Positions 23,814 through 32,132 of a DNA stretch of 64,000 bases are shown here, in pieces (positions within the stretch are counted from its first letter, which is position 1; each line of letters starts with the position of its first letter). Location: contig OY970336.1 in assembly GCA_963717455.1 (NCBI GenBank), forward strand, positions 4,340,001 through 4,404,000, read 5' to 3'. The DNA is from Bog-473 sp963717455. GTDB lineage: Bacteria > Actinomycetota > Acidimicrobiia > Acidimicrobiales > RAAP-2. The notes below the pieces were generated by a model. That model had not been told where the DNA came from. It worked only from the letters and a program-made list of their open reading frames with translations, and did no database searches. The translations under genes and the position numbers were made by a program.

Positions 23814-25270
23814 GTCAAAACGGCAAAGGGTCTCATTCGAGCAACCGGCCGTACCAGCCCATGACCAGTGAGAATCCCGAGTGCTTCGTTGACTCCATTG
23901 TCGTCGAGGTGCGGGACCTCCGCCGGTGCGGCACCGTCGTAACGGTATTTCGCGGTTGTCCGACCCAGCGGATCGGTTCCAGAGCGGCCGGATCGCTCGA
24001 ATTCCGAGATGATGCTGCCTGAGCCGTGGCAGGCGGTGTAGAGACTGCGATGCGCGCTGTCGCCGGGGATGCACAGGTACGACGAGGTCCGATTGGTGCC
24101 CGGCAACAGCAGCGGCTGGCCGGTTTCCGCGAACGACGGATGACCCGCCATCATTGCCGCCGGAAACGCACGGCACGCGTTGTGTCGGTGGACAAAGGCT
24201 GGCGTGCCGGCCACGTCCTCCTCGTAGACCGAGTTGTGAGGAGAGTCAACGACCAATTGGGTCGTCGCCCCAAACGATGCCTTGGCGATGCTGCGCAGGG
24301 CGGAATACGTCGCCATCCGGTACGCAAATCCGTAGTTCATGGAAAGGCGAGTGGCGAGCAGCGCACGCCTTCCGTCGTCGCCGGACATGGGAATGGATGG
24401 GCAATCCTCGGCGAAGTAGCTCGCCAGTCTGTTCCTCATCTGCTGGCGAGATCGTGCCGTGGCCAGATGGGTCAACGGCTTCTGCACCGACATTTCGGCC
24501 CGGAGCATCCGTGAGGCACTCTTGCGCCGGGCATACAGCGCGCCGATTTGGCCGGTGAGTACACCACCACCATTGTGAAACTGGAGGGTCACCTGCCCGG
24601 CCTTAATCCCGAGGCGTTCGGCCGCTTCAGGATCGAGGACTTCCTCGACCTCTTGCAGCTCAAGGAAATGGGTGCTCGGGCCGATCGTGCCGAAGCGCAA
24701 GCGGCCCATCTGTCGCACCACCCACGGCAGCTCCTTCTTCGCCTGCCGTGCTCCGCCGAGCGAATCGATTTCCATCCGGCCTCGCTCCTCGATGCGATCC
24801 AATTCGGCATCGCTGAGGTCATATCGCTCGGCGGCAAAATCGGCACCTTCAGCCGCCGCCCTGAGCACTTCGGAAGATGTGAGGTCTCGATTCCAGTTGG
24901 GTGGGCTCGGGAAGCGCTCCGCCACTTGCCGGTAGAAGTCGGTGACGGCCGCCGCGTTTGGCCGTTCAACGTCGAGCGTGATCAGTGCCATGCCACAGTT
25001 GAGCGCAGCATCGGTGAGCGTCGGCCGGATGGCTCCCTGGGTGGCGACGGCGATGCTCGATGGCATTTCGGACTTCTCTTTGTGGCAGAAGTCCGGCAGT
25101 ACCACTGGTGGAGCGGCCAAATCGGTGCCCTCGGTACCTTCGCCCAGGCGGCCGATCAGTCCCGCGTCGGCCGGAGACGACTCACTGTCGAACACCGTGA
25201 ACGTACCGTCGCCAACGTGGCGCGTTTCCGGCCGAGCCAGAATATTGACCTCCATTGCGGGCGTTTCCAT
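23810..25270 (-). CDS. Divergent RtcB-like protein in a polysaccharide operon
   Basis: 486 residues from ATG 25270, with AAGGAAGG just upstream. RtcB ligases join RNA 2',3'-cyclic-phosphate or 3'-phosphate ends to 5'-OH ends using Mn2+ and GTP through a guanylated His. Family landmarks are present but altered: LPDFCHKEKSEMPSS for the MPDVHxGKG block, LNCGMALI for DIGCGM (Cys 92 kept, Asp lost), FGTIGPSTHFLEL for LGTLGxGNHFIE (His 201 kept, Asn lost), LQFHNGGG for HSGSRG (His 232 kept, Arg lost), SPHNSVY (His 345), and ACHGSGS for SHGAGR (His 415, the guanylation site, kept; Arg lost). So metal ligands and nucleophile survive while RNA/GTP contacts differ. It may act on another substrate. Follows the aminotransferase by 27 nt. 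Confidence 0.8.
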   Translation of the reverse strand: METPAMEVNILARPETRHVGDGTFTVFDSESSPADAGLIGRLGEGTEGTDLAAPPVVLPDFCHKEKSEMPSSIAVATQGAIRPTLTDAALNCGMALITLDVERPNAAAVTDFYRQVAERFPSPPNWNRDLTSSEVLRAAAEGADFAAERYDLSDAELDRIEERGRMEIDSLGGARQAKKELPWVVRQMGRLRFGTIGPSTHFLELQEVEEVLDPEAAERLGIKAGQVTLQFHNGGGVLTGQIGALYARRKSASRMLRAEMSVQKPLTHLATARSRQQMRNRLASYFAEDCPSIPMSGDDGRRALLATRLSMNYGFAYRMATYSALRSIAKASFGATTQLVVDSPHNSVYEEDVAGTPAFVHRHNACRAFPAAMMAGHPSFAETGQPLLLPGTNRTSSYLCIPGDSAHRSLYTACHGSGSIISEFERSGRSGTDPLGRTTAKYRYDGAAPAEVPHLDDNGVNEALGILTGHGLVRPVARMRPFAVLT

Positions 25271-25297
25271 GACCTTCCTTTCGGGGGTGTAGCCCCG

Positions 25298-26476
25298 CTA
25301 TCGGTTCGCAAGGGCGGCGAGCGCCTGGCAAACCTGTTCGATCTCTCTGTTGGACAATCCGGGGTGTAGGGGCAAGGAGAGCAGCTGAGGGAATACGGCG
25401 TCGGCGTTCGGCAGGTTGTCGCACTCATATGAACCCAGAAGCTGGCGGAAGTAAGGCTGGTGGTGCACGGGAATGAAGTGAACCGACGTGCCGATTCCCT
25501 TCCCGGCAAGCGCATCGACCACCGTGTCGCGGTGCACTCCGAACTCGTCGTGAACACGCACGATGTAGAGGTGCCACGCATGCCGGTCTCCGAGCGGCCT
25601 TGGCGGCAACTCGATGCCGGGAATACCTGCAAGCTGCTCATCGTAGAGATACGCGATTTCCTGGCGGCGCTTCTGCCAGCGATGGAGGCGGTGCAACTGG
25701 GCGCGTCCAATGGCAGCTTGAAGATCCGTGAAATTGGCCTTCATGCCAGCTTCCGTCACCGTGTACCGCCAATTGGCTGCACGCTGGTAACGCCGCCATG
25801 CGTCTCCACTCATTCCGTGCAGTCGGATACGCCGCAAACGATCGGCCAGCTCATCGTCATTGGTGGTGACGGCGCCACCTTCTCCAATGGGAAGGTTCTT
25901 CGTTGCATAAAAGCTGAAGCACGCCGCGCGAGCGTCACTCCCCACGGGCTCGCCTCTTACGGTCGCACCCAGACCGTGGGCGGCGTCCTCGACAATATTG
26001 TCCACGGGAATTCCCGCCGCCGCGGCGAGCTCAGTTCCGTCTACCGGGAACCCCGCCATATGTTGGATGACCATGGCCGCGGCGCCACGCTCGGCGGCCT
26101 CCGCCACTCCTTCCGGTGAGACTGTAAGGGTGCGTTGGTCACAGTCGATGAGCACCGGTCGCAGCCCAGCATGAACGATGGCCTGAACGGCGCCGCAGAA
26201 CGTGAGGGTCGGCGTCAACACGGGTGATCCAGGAGGCAGGTCAAGAGTGGTAAGTGCCATCTGGATCGCCGCCGTGCACGAGCTGACGGCCACGGCGTGC
26301 CGGGCCCCCACCCAGGTGGCGAATTCATCCTCGAAGGCCAGAGATTCGGCACCCATCGTCACCCAGCCACTGGCCAGGACCCGCAAGGCTTCAACTTGTG
26401 CCTCGTTGGTGATCTCGGTGCGACAGAATGGAATGTCGACGGAACGAAGTGCGGTTGGCTCGTAGTGCAGGGTCAT
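25298..26476 (-). CDS. DegT/DnrJ/EryC1-type sugar aminotransferase
   Basis: 392 residues; ATG 26476 overlaps the glycosyltransferase stop by 4 nt. PLP-dependent transfer of an amino group from Glu to a 4-keto (or 3-keto) nucleotide sugar. Visible motifs: WVTMGAESLAFEDEFA at the start, VAVSSCTAAIQMAL (phosphate cup), VEDAAHGLGAT (Asp for the pyridine N, then His), and FSFYATKNLPIGEGG with the Schiff-base Lys. The order and length fit the family. The dehydratase two genes upstream would supply the 4-keto-6-deoxy substrate, giving a UDP-amino-trideoxy sugar. The exact sugar is not determinable. Confidence 0.9.
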   Translation of the reverse strand: MTLHYEPTALRSVDIPFCRTEITNEAQVEALRVLASGWVTMGAESLAFEDEFATWVGARHAVAVSSCTAAIQMALTTLDLPPGSPVLTPTLTFCGAVQAIVHAGLRPVLIDCDQRTLTVSPEGVAEAAERGAAAMVIQHMAGFPVDGTELAAAAGIPVDNIVEDAAHGLGATVRGEPVGSDARAACFSFYATKNLPIGEGGAVTTNDDELADRLRRIRLHGMSGDAWRRYQRAANWRYTVTEAGMKANFTDLQAAIGRAQLHRLHRWQKRRQEIAYLYDEQLAGIPGIELPPRPLGDRHAWHLYIVRVHDEFGVHRDTVVDALAGKGIGTSVHFIPVHHQPYFRQLLGSYECDNLPNADAVFPQLLSLPLHPGLSNREIEQVCQALAALANR

Positions 26477-27651
26477 GAAGCACCAACCTCCAATTTGCCG
26501 TTCGACTCTGGGCGCACCAGGACTGGCTCCGTCCGATACGTCTCATCGAGCACCGCTCCAAGCGCGGCAGGAGACAACTCCTCGCCGATGTGCGCCCGAC
26601 CGGCGGCGCCGAGGCGGGCGGCGACTGAGGGATTTTCGAGAAGGTAACCGAGCGCACGGCTGAGCAGTTCCGGCTGATCTGGGGGCACGAGTAGCCCTGT
26701 CTCGCCGGAAATCACGACGTTCGGCACCGCATTGACCGCCGTCGCCACAACGGGACGGGCTGCGGCCATGGCCTCGACGATGGCGCATGGCAATCCCTCA
26801 TAGCGGCTCGCCATGGCGAAGACGTCCAGACCGGGAAGAAGGCTGGCCACGTCACTCCGCTCGCCGAGAAATGACATCCGTCCAGCCAGTCCCCGACGAG
26901 CCGCCAGCTTTTCCGTCTTCGCCCGGAGCGGGCCATCGCCGATCCAGACTCCGTAGACATCCTTCCGATGTAGGCCGGCCAACGCGTTGACGAAGTCCTC
27001 GGGAGCTTTCTGGAAATCCAACCGGCCGACCGTCCCAACGACACGCATCCCCAGGGGAACGCCCAAGAGCCGGCGCGCTTCCGCTTGGTCCGAGAACGCT
27101 GGGGCCGGTCCGCTGCTGACACCCACGCCAATGGTGCGCACACGTTCGGACGGTGCGATCCGCCTGACGATGGCTTCGGCCGCGACGGCTGGTCCGACGG
27201 CCAAGAACGCGTCGGTGAACTTTGCGAGCGACCTTTCGATACGGATGTACGTGCGACGTCGAAGACGTGACTGAAATTGGTGAAACGGAAAGCCGTGGTA
27301 CGTGTGAACGATCCGTCCTACTTGTGCGTCGCGTGCGGCGAGACGACCGAGCGCGCCGGCCTTCGCGCTGTGGGTGTGGACGACGTCGAACTGCCCAGCA
27401 CCCAGAACTGCCTTGAGGTCAGCGAGCGCCGCTCGGTCGTGTGTGAGCGAGATCTCACTGCGTAGATGCTCTTGGATCACTACCTGAAAACCGGCCGCTT
27501 GCGCTTCCTCGATGAGTCGGTTTCCACTTCCGATGACGAACACGACTTCGTAACGATCGGAGTCCAAAGCCAATGCTCCGCGCAGAGCGACTCCTCCGGC
27601 ACCAGCCATGAACCGTGTCACGATCTGAGCGACCCGTAGACGATCGGTCAC
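26473..27651 (-). CDS. Family 4 glycosyltransferase
   Basis: 392 residues, GT-B fold. N-terminal domain starts VAQIVTRFMAGAGGVALRGA, as in GT4 enzymes acting on lipid-linked glycans, with DVVHTHSAKAGALGRLAA as acceptor-side motif. The C-terminal nucleotide-sugar domain has GTVGRLDFQKAPEDFV and the E-x7-E type block SRYEGLPCAIVEAMAAARPVV. It likely adds the second or a later sugar to the primed lipid at the cytoplasmic membrane face. ATG 27651 overlaps the HPrK-like stop by 4 nt, and its own stop overlaps the aminotransferase start. Confidence 0.9.
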   Translation of the reverse strand: MTDRLRVAQIVTRFMAGAGGVALRGALALDSDRYEVVFVIGSGNRLIEEAQAAGFQVVIQEHLRSEISLTHDRAALADLKAVLGAGQFDVVHTHSAKAGALGRLAARDAQVGRIVHTYHGFPFHQFQSRLRRRTYIRIERSLAKFTDAFLAVGPAVAAEAIVRRIAPSERVRTIGVGVSSGPAPAFSDQAEARRLLGVPLGMRVVGTVGRLDFQKAPEDFVNALAGLHRKDVYGVWIGDGPLRAKTEKLAARRGLAGRMSFLGERSDVASLLPGLDVFAMASRYEGLPCAIVEAMAAARPVVATAVNAVPNVVISGETGLLVPPDQPELLSRALGYLLENPSVAARLGAAGRAHIGEELSPAALGAVLDETYRTEPVLVRPESNGKLEVGAS

Positions 27652-28658
27652 GTGCCCACTCCATCGTCCACAAACGTCGGAGCGAACAGGCTGCCGAGCG
27701 GCGTCACCGGGCGTTCGCCGAGCGTGACTTCATGACACGGGAGGCCGGCGGTCAGCGTCCGGGCGACCTCATCCACCCGGGGATGAACTTCTCCGACTCC
27801 GGTACCAAGGGCAAGCGTCGAGGCAAAGGCCCAGTAGCGGCGGAGCTCGCCCGCCATGTAGGTACCCGCCACGAGTGATCTGGCTGCTTCATTGGGATCA
27901 CAGGGTGCCGATGTCGTCGTCGTTGCCGCTCCGCGTCGGAGAACGAGGACCATTCCGGGGACGAGCTCGTCGACTCGGCCTTGCCACGGAGCCTCCCTGC
28001 GATCGTGCGGCATGCGCCGGCCGTGCTTGTTGCCGCCTTCACCTGCTGGCACGCGCCGAGGCTCAAGGAGGCCCCAGGCAGTGCGTCCGTCGCTCAGGCA
28101 CAAATTGTCGCTTGTGGCGACAGCTCCACTTTCCAACTCTGCGTTGACCATCGTCGACTTGCCGACACCGCCGGGCCCGGCAATGAGGACTGATCGGCCG
28201 TGGTCCGGCCCTACGCTGCAGACAGACGCGTGCAACGGTGCCCGACCACGCCGTTGACCCCACCACAAGGCCGGGTACTGCAAGAGAACCGCCCGAATGA
28301 GCAAGCGCGACCTTGAGCGCAGGACAACCGACGCCGCCCGCCCCGCCAGAGGCGGACGCCAGCGGGCCCGGATATCCAGAGTCGGCTCCCCGGTGTTGAC
28401 CAGCAGATCGAGGCCCGAAGAACAGGCGTCACGTACTACTACCTGGCCAGGTCGTCGCCATGCGTCTCTCGTCAGGACATCCCATCCACGGGTGTCGAAT
28501 GCCGCGACGGTGTCCTCCACCGTCACGCGCACATCGGGACCAGAGGCATCGGCCTGCGTGAAGTGGTCTCCAACCCCCTCCTCCAACACTCCCGACAAGA
28601 ATCGCTGGCGACAGCTCAGCTCGATCTGCTCGCCAGCAGACTTGAACACGGCGCGCAT
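27648..28658 (-). CDS. HPr-kinase-like P-loop protein
   Basis: 336 residues; start overlaps the dehydratase stop as TGATG. The P-loop IAGPGGVGKSTMVNAEL (161-169 core) follows an N-terminal ~140 residues without clear family. Downstream SDNLCLSDG resembles the Asp-containing block after the P-loop in HprK/P-type kinases, in which Asp/His position Mg2+ and a Ser hydroxyl. It lacks the N-terminal DRTGG domain of true HPr kinase/phosphorylase, and no HPr or PTS gene is near. HprK-like kinases are known in other peptide and polysaccharide gene clusters, where substrates are mostly unknown. Here it may phosphorylate a sugar, lipid or partner protein. Confidence 0.7.
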   Translation of the reverse strand: MRAVFKSAGEQIELSCRQRFLSGVLEEGVGDHFTQADASGPDVRVTVEDTVAAFDTRGWDVLTRDAWRRPGQVVVRDACSSGLDLLVNTGEPTLDIRARWRPPLAGRAASVVLRSRSRLLIRAVLLQYPALWWGQRRGRAPLHASVCSVGPDHGRSVLIAGPGGVGKSTMVNAELESGAVATSDNLCLSDGRTAWGLLEPRRVPAGEGGNKHGRRMPHDRREAPWQGRVDELVPGMVLVLRRGAATTTTSAPCDPNEAARSLVAGTYMAGELRRYWAFASTLALGTGVGEVHPRVDEVARTLTAGLPCHEVTLGERPVTPLGSLFAPTFVDDGVGT

Positions 28659-30190
28659 CAGAACTCGTCGGGGTAGGGGGTCGTGAGTGCCGATCGGAGC
28701 TCCTCGGCATTGGCAGGTTCCGGCGAGTACTCAGGCATGAGATCCTCGAGCTGGGTGCGGACGACTTCGTCTTCGCCCTTGGCCGCGGCGGAATACAGCT
28801 TCTCCAACCGGCCGGTGAAATCGTCGGGAATGCGGGCCGGTCGCGTCGCCCAAATAGCTGGTTCAACCGTCGGCAGCCGCTCTTCGGAGTCGCCGAAGAG
28901 CGACTCATGGAGCTTTTCTCCTGGTCGCAGTCCGGTGAATCGGATCTGCACCTCGGGCACATGAAGCTGTTCGGCATACCGGTTCACCAGATCGACAATT
29001 CGCACCGGTTCGCCCATGTCGAGCACGAAGGTTTCTCCATACTCCGCCATCGGTGCCGCCGAGAGCACCAGTCCCACGGCCTCTTCCACCGTCATGAAGA
29101 AACGTGTCACCTCGGGATCGGTGACCGTGACTGCATCGCCTCGTTCCACTTGTTCGGCAATCACGGTCAAGAACGATCCGCGACTGCCGAGCACATTGCC
29201 GAATCGGACCGAGCACATCTTCGTATCGCGCGCAGCGTGCGCCTGCAGGATCATCTCCGCAAGTCGCTTGGTGGCTCCGAGAATGGATTTCGGGTCGGCC
29301 GCCTTGTCGGTTGAAATGAGCACGAATCGACTGGCGCCGACCTCGAGCGCCGCTTTCACGAGGTTCTGAGTCCCCTGAACGTTGGACTTGACGCCCTCGC
29401 ACGGATGCCGTTCCAGAAGGGGCAGATGCTTGTGGGCGGCAGCGTGGATGACGACAGTAGGCTGGGTGGCTTCAAAGACCTGCCTGATGCGAGCGCGATC
29501 GCGGATGTCAGCGATGATCACATCAGAGCTGTCGAGAAGCGCTTCGCCGTCGAGCTCAAGCTGCAGGGTATGCAAATTCGATTCGTCGTGGTCCAACATG
29601 TGAAGCGAAGCTGGACTGCAGCTGCGGATTTGGCGGCAGAGCTCCTGTCCGATGGAGCCGCCAGCTCCGGTCACCAGAACACGCTCCCCCTTGAAGGCAG
29701 CCCGAGCAGCAGGCTGCGAATTCCGGCGCTCCTGGCGGCCTAGCAGGCTGTTGAAATTGACGATGCGCATATCCGCAGCCCGGGCCACTCGCTCCAGTGC
29801 CGACAGGAACGAGGGCAGGAACCTCACATGGACCCCCGTGTTCGTGGCCTCACGAACGAGCCCGCTCAGCTTTGCGGGAGGAAGTGAAGGGATCGCGATG
29901 ATGATCGCTTCGACGTTGTGTTCAGCGACGACGCGGGGCAGGTCCGCGAGCCTTCCAAGCAGTGGAATGCCCGAAACCGACCTGACGCGTGGGTCGTCGT
30001 CAAGGCAACCTATGGGACGGAGTCCATAGTCGGGCGATCGCCGCAGGTCGCGGGCCACCGTCCGGGCTGCGGCTCCGCCCCCTACCAGCAGGGTTGGCAG
30101 CCCGTCGCGGACGACCCGGCTCCTGTCCCAGGGTGAGGCGGGACGCCAACGGTCGAGGCCAGAGTAGTTCTCAGCTTTGAGAATGCTCAT
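28658..30190 (-). CDS. CapD/WbpM-like nucleotide-sugar 4,6-dehydratase, lacking the membrane domain
   Basis: 510 residues; ATG 30190 overlaps the Wzz-like stop by 4 nt. N-terminal CoA-binding-like Rossmann domain (LLVGGGAAARTVARDL, about 33-150) and a C-terminal extended SDR domain with NAD motif VTGAGGSIGQELCRQI, the catalytic region SVRFGNVLGSRGS, and SGATKRLAE-like LGATKRLAEMI where Lys replaces part of the usual YxxxK pattern of this subfamily. LRPGEKLHE is typical. It converts a UDP-HexNAc to a 4-keto-6-deoxy sugar. Membrane-bound relatives (WbpM, PglF) have four N-terminal helices that are absent here, so it is probably soluble. Feeds the DegT aminotransferase. Confidence 0.9.
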   Translation of the reverse strand: MSILKAENYSGLDRWRPASPWDRSRVVRDGLPTLLVGGGAAARTVARDLRRSPDYGLRPIGCLDDDPRVRSVSGIPLLGRLADLPRVVAEHNVEAIIIAIPSLPPAKLSGLVREATNTGVHVRFLPSFLSALERVARAADMRIVNFNSLLGRQERRNSQPAARAAFKGERVLVTGAGGSIGQELCRQIRSCSPASLHMLDHDESNLHTLQLELDGEALLDSSDVIIADIRDRARIRQVFEATQPTVVIHAAAHKHLPLLERHPCEGVKSNVQGTQNLVKAALEVGASRFVLISTDKAADPKSILGATKRLAEMILQAHAARDTKMCSVRFGNVLGSRGSFLTVIAEQVERGDAVTVTDPEVTRFFMTVEEAVGLVLSAAPMAEYGETFVLDMGEPVRIVDLVNRYAEQLHVPEVQIRFTGLRPGEKLHESLFGDSEERLPTVEPAIWATRPARIPDDFTGRLEKLYSAAAKGEDEVVRTQLEDLMPEYSPEPANAEELRSALTTPYPDEF

Positions 30191-31773
30191 TGTGCGAATC
30201 CCTGCGGCTCGAGCTGCCTGGCTGTGAGAACCGTCTTGGCTGCCTTCACGACTCTAAACGCCTGCGTGGCTGCGGGCACTGCCGTCGGTACCCGCACTTC
30301 GTCCGCCGTAGTGCTCTCGGCGACTGACGACTTCGGGCCGAACCAATGACGATGAGGCTTTCGGTTCTGTCGGAAGCCCACGACCCCGAGAATGGGCCAA
30401 CCCGTCGTCTCACCGAGGTCTGCAACACGGTCCAGCGACGCTCGAGGCGCAAATCGACGTAAGACGAGGACAAGCGCAGGAGCTTCCGGTCGGCCCCGCA
30501 GTGTCAGGTCCGACAAGGCGTGCACCTTCAACGTGGACAGAGCGGAACCGATGGCGAGCGCATGAGTCTTTACGGCGGCAGATCCATGGACCTTGTTGCC
30601 ATTTCGAGCTGTCGACCCGTTGCTGTCGGCCCCACCGTCTGGTACCAACCGTGTCTCGTGAACCCGCAAGTCGTCGGCCGCTGACAGTCGCCTGTTCAAT
30701 GCCGCAGCGAGCTGGGTGAGCTGCTCTCGTGGTATCGGTCCGGTGAGGACCAGCGTGAGCGCACCAAGGCGGTTTGCAGCCAGGTGCAGCCTGGTCACGA
30801 GGTCGCCCTCCAGAGCGATCAGCTCCTCTTCAGTGAGCTCCTGTTCGGTGGGCTCCCCTTCTGTGCTCACCACATCGGTGAGCACGCTTCCGCTGGTCTT
30901 CGCCTTCTTGCTCTTCACTCGAGTGATTTCCGCGTTGCCGAGGAACGCCACGCCGAGCTCCCGCGCGCCCGATTCAGGCTCCGCGACCGTCGGGCGGGCC
31001 AATTCGGCAATCGTCGCGATGAGGAGTCCGACGATCAGTCCGAGGAGCCCGGCGAGGGCGGCGTAGACCGCCACCTGCTTGGACGCGGCCGTAACCGTGG
31101 CTGCCGAGGGTTCACTGATGACACTTGCGTCCTGGTTGCCGTTGCTGCTCGATATCACCTGCTGTTGGGCTGCCTGGTTCGCAGACAACTCCGTCTCGAC
31201 TCCGGCCAACTCGGTTATCAAAGCCTGAACCTGGGGATCAGTCGTCGCCAAGTGGCTGAGCTGGGCGGTGTTCAGCTGGGTCAAGAGGTTGGCGCGGCTG
31301 GCATCGAGCTGAGACTCCTGGTGGGTCAGCGTCGCCAATTGCTGGCTCGCCGCTGTGCCAGGTGCATTGAGAGTGCTGACAACTGCGCTTGCCAACGCCT
31401 TACCAAGTCGGAGGGCGACCTGACGGTTGGGGTCCTTGACGGACACCGCCACGATGGCCGAGCTGTCGAGCGACGTGGAACTGACCTCGCTCTTGGCGAC
31501 GTCGACGGCGTTGCGGTCGACCTTGGCGGCATCTATCGCCTTCTGCACCACCGCTGGGCTGGTGTCAATTGCGGACACCTGACTCAGAATCGAAGCCACC
31601 TCCGTGCTCGCCTGGGGCGCAGCCACCTGCGCTTGGACATTGGCGGTGGCGGTGTAGGTCACTGGCTTCGTCAAACGAAGGGGAAGCACGACCGCGATAG
31701 GCAGCAAGGTCGTTATGACCAGCAGCCATCTATGCCTCCAAACGATCCGAAGCATCACCTCGTTGGCTTCCAC
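30187..31773 (-). CDS. Wzz-type chain-length determinant / polysaccharide co-polymerase
   Basis: 528 residues from GTG 31773, chosen because GGGAGGAAA lies about 10 nt upstream; the frame is open to TTG 31896. Wzz architecture: first membrane helix just after the start (RHRWLLVITTLLPIAVVLPLRL), a periplasmic domain with coiled-coil character (about 55-220), and a second helix (VAVYAALAGLLGLIVGLLIATIAE, about 230-255). The cytoplasmic C-terminal ~250 residues resemble a P-loop BY-kinase-like fold without an obvious Walker A, so probably inactive. It controls polymer length with the Wzy-like protein. First gene of the ten-gene operon; the next gene starts inside its stop (ATGA). Confidence 0.85.
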   Translation of the reverse strand: MEANEVMLRIVWRHRWLLVITTLLPIAVVLPLRLTKPVTYTATANVQAQVAAPQASTEVASILSQVSAIDTSPAVVQKAIDAAKVDRNAVDVAKSEVSSTSLDSSAIVAVSVKDPNRQVALRLGKALASAVVSTLNAPGTAASQQLATLTHQESQLDASRANLLTQLNTAQLSHLATTDPQVQALITELAGVETELSANQAAQQQVISSSNGNQDASVISEPSAATVTAASKQVAVYAALAGLLGLIVGLLIATIAELARPTVAEPESGARELGVAFLGNAEITRVKSKKAKTSGSVLTDVVSTEGEPTEQELTEEELIALEGDLVTRLHLAANRLGALTLVLTGPIPREQLTQLAAALNRRLSAADDLRVHETRLVPDGGADSNGSTARNGNKVHGSAAVKTHALAIGSALSTLKVHALSDLTLRGRPEAPALVLVLRRFAPRASLDRVADLGETTGWPILGVVGFRQNRKPHRHWFGPKSSVAESTTADEVRVPTAVPAATQAFRVVKAAKTVLTARQLEPQGFAQ

Positions 31774-32132
31774 TGCGTTCGTTTCCTCCCAATAGTTGAG
31801 ACCCGCACTTCCCCCTGGTCGGTCGAGCCGATCAACCAAAAGGTCGCGTTTCGCGCTTCCACCTCCGTCCTCGCTCGTGTTTCCACGGCTCGCCAATGCC
31901 GGAGGAGTTGCCGAAACGGTAAGTCACAATCAGGCCCAGAAACACCCTGAAACTTGGCCTCCGCTGACCCCCATGGCATGGGCAGAACCCCTCATGTCGA
32001 GGAGCGGTGACCCTCACAATTACGGGATCCGACTCTCATGATTTGTCGGATACCCCCTCGCCATAGGTGGCCCGACACCTACATTCAGGGGAATCTCTAG
32101 CCCGCATCGGCCGTGTTCATTACCATCACCTC
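31774..32132. promoter_or_regulatory. Divergent intergenic region with an inverted repeat
   Basis: Separates the polymer operon (minus) from the giant Ig-domain protein (plus). It contains ATCCGAC (32027-32033), 11 nt, GTCGGAT (32045-32051), a perfect 7-bp inverted repeat whose centres are 18 bp apart, suitable for a dimeric regulator. I cannot assign -10/-35 boxes with confidence. Confidence 0.4.
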
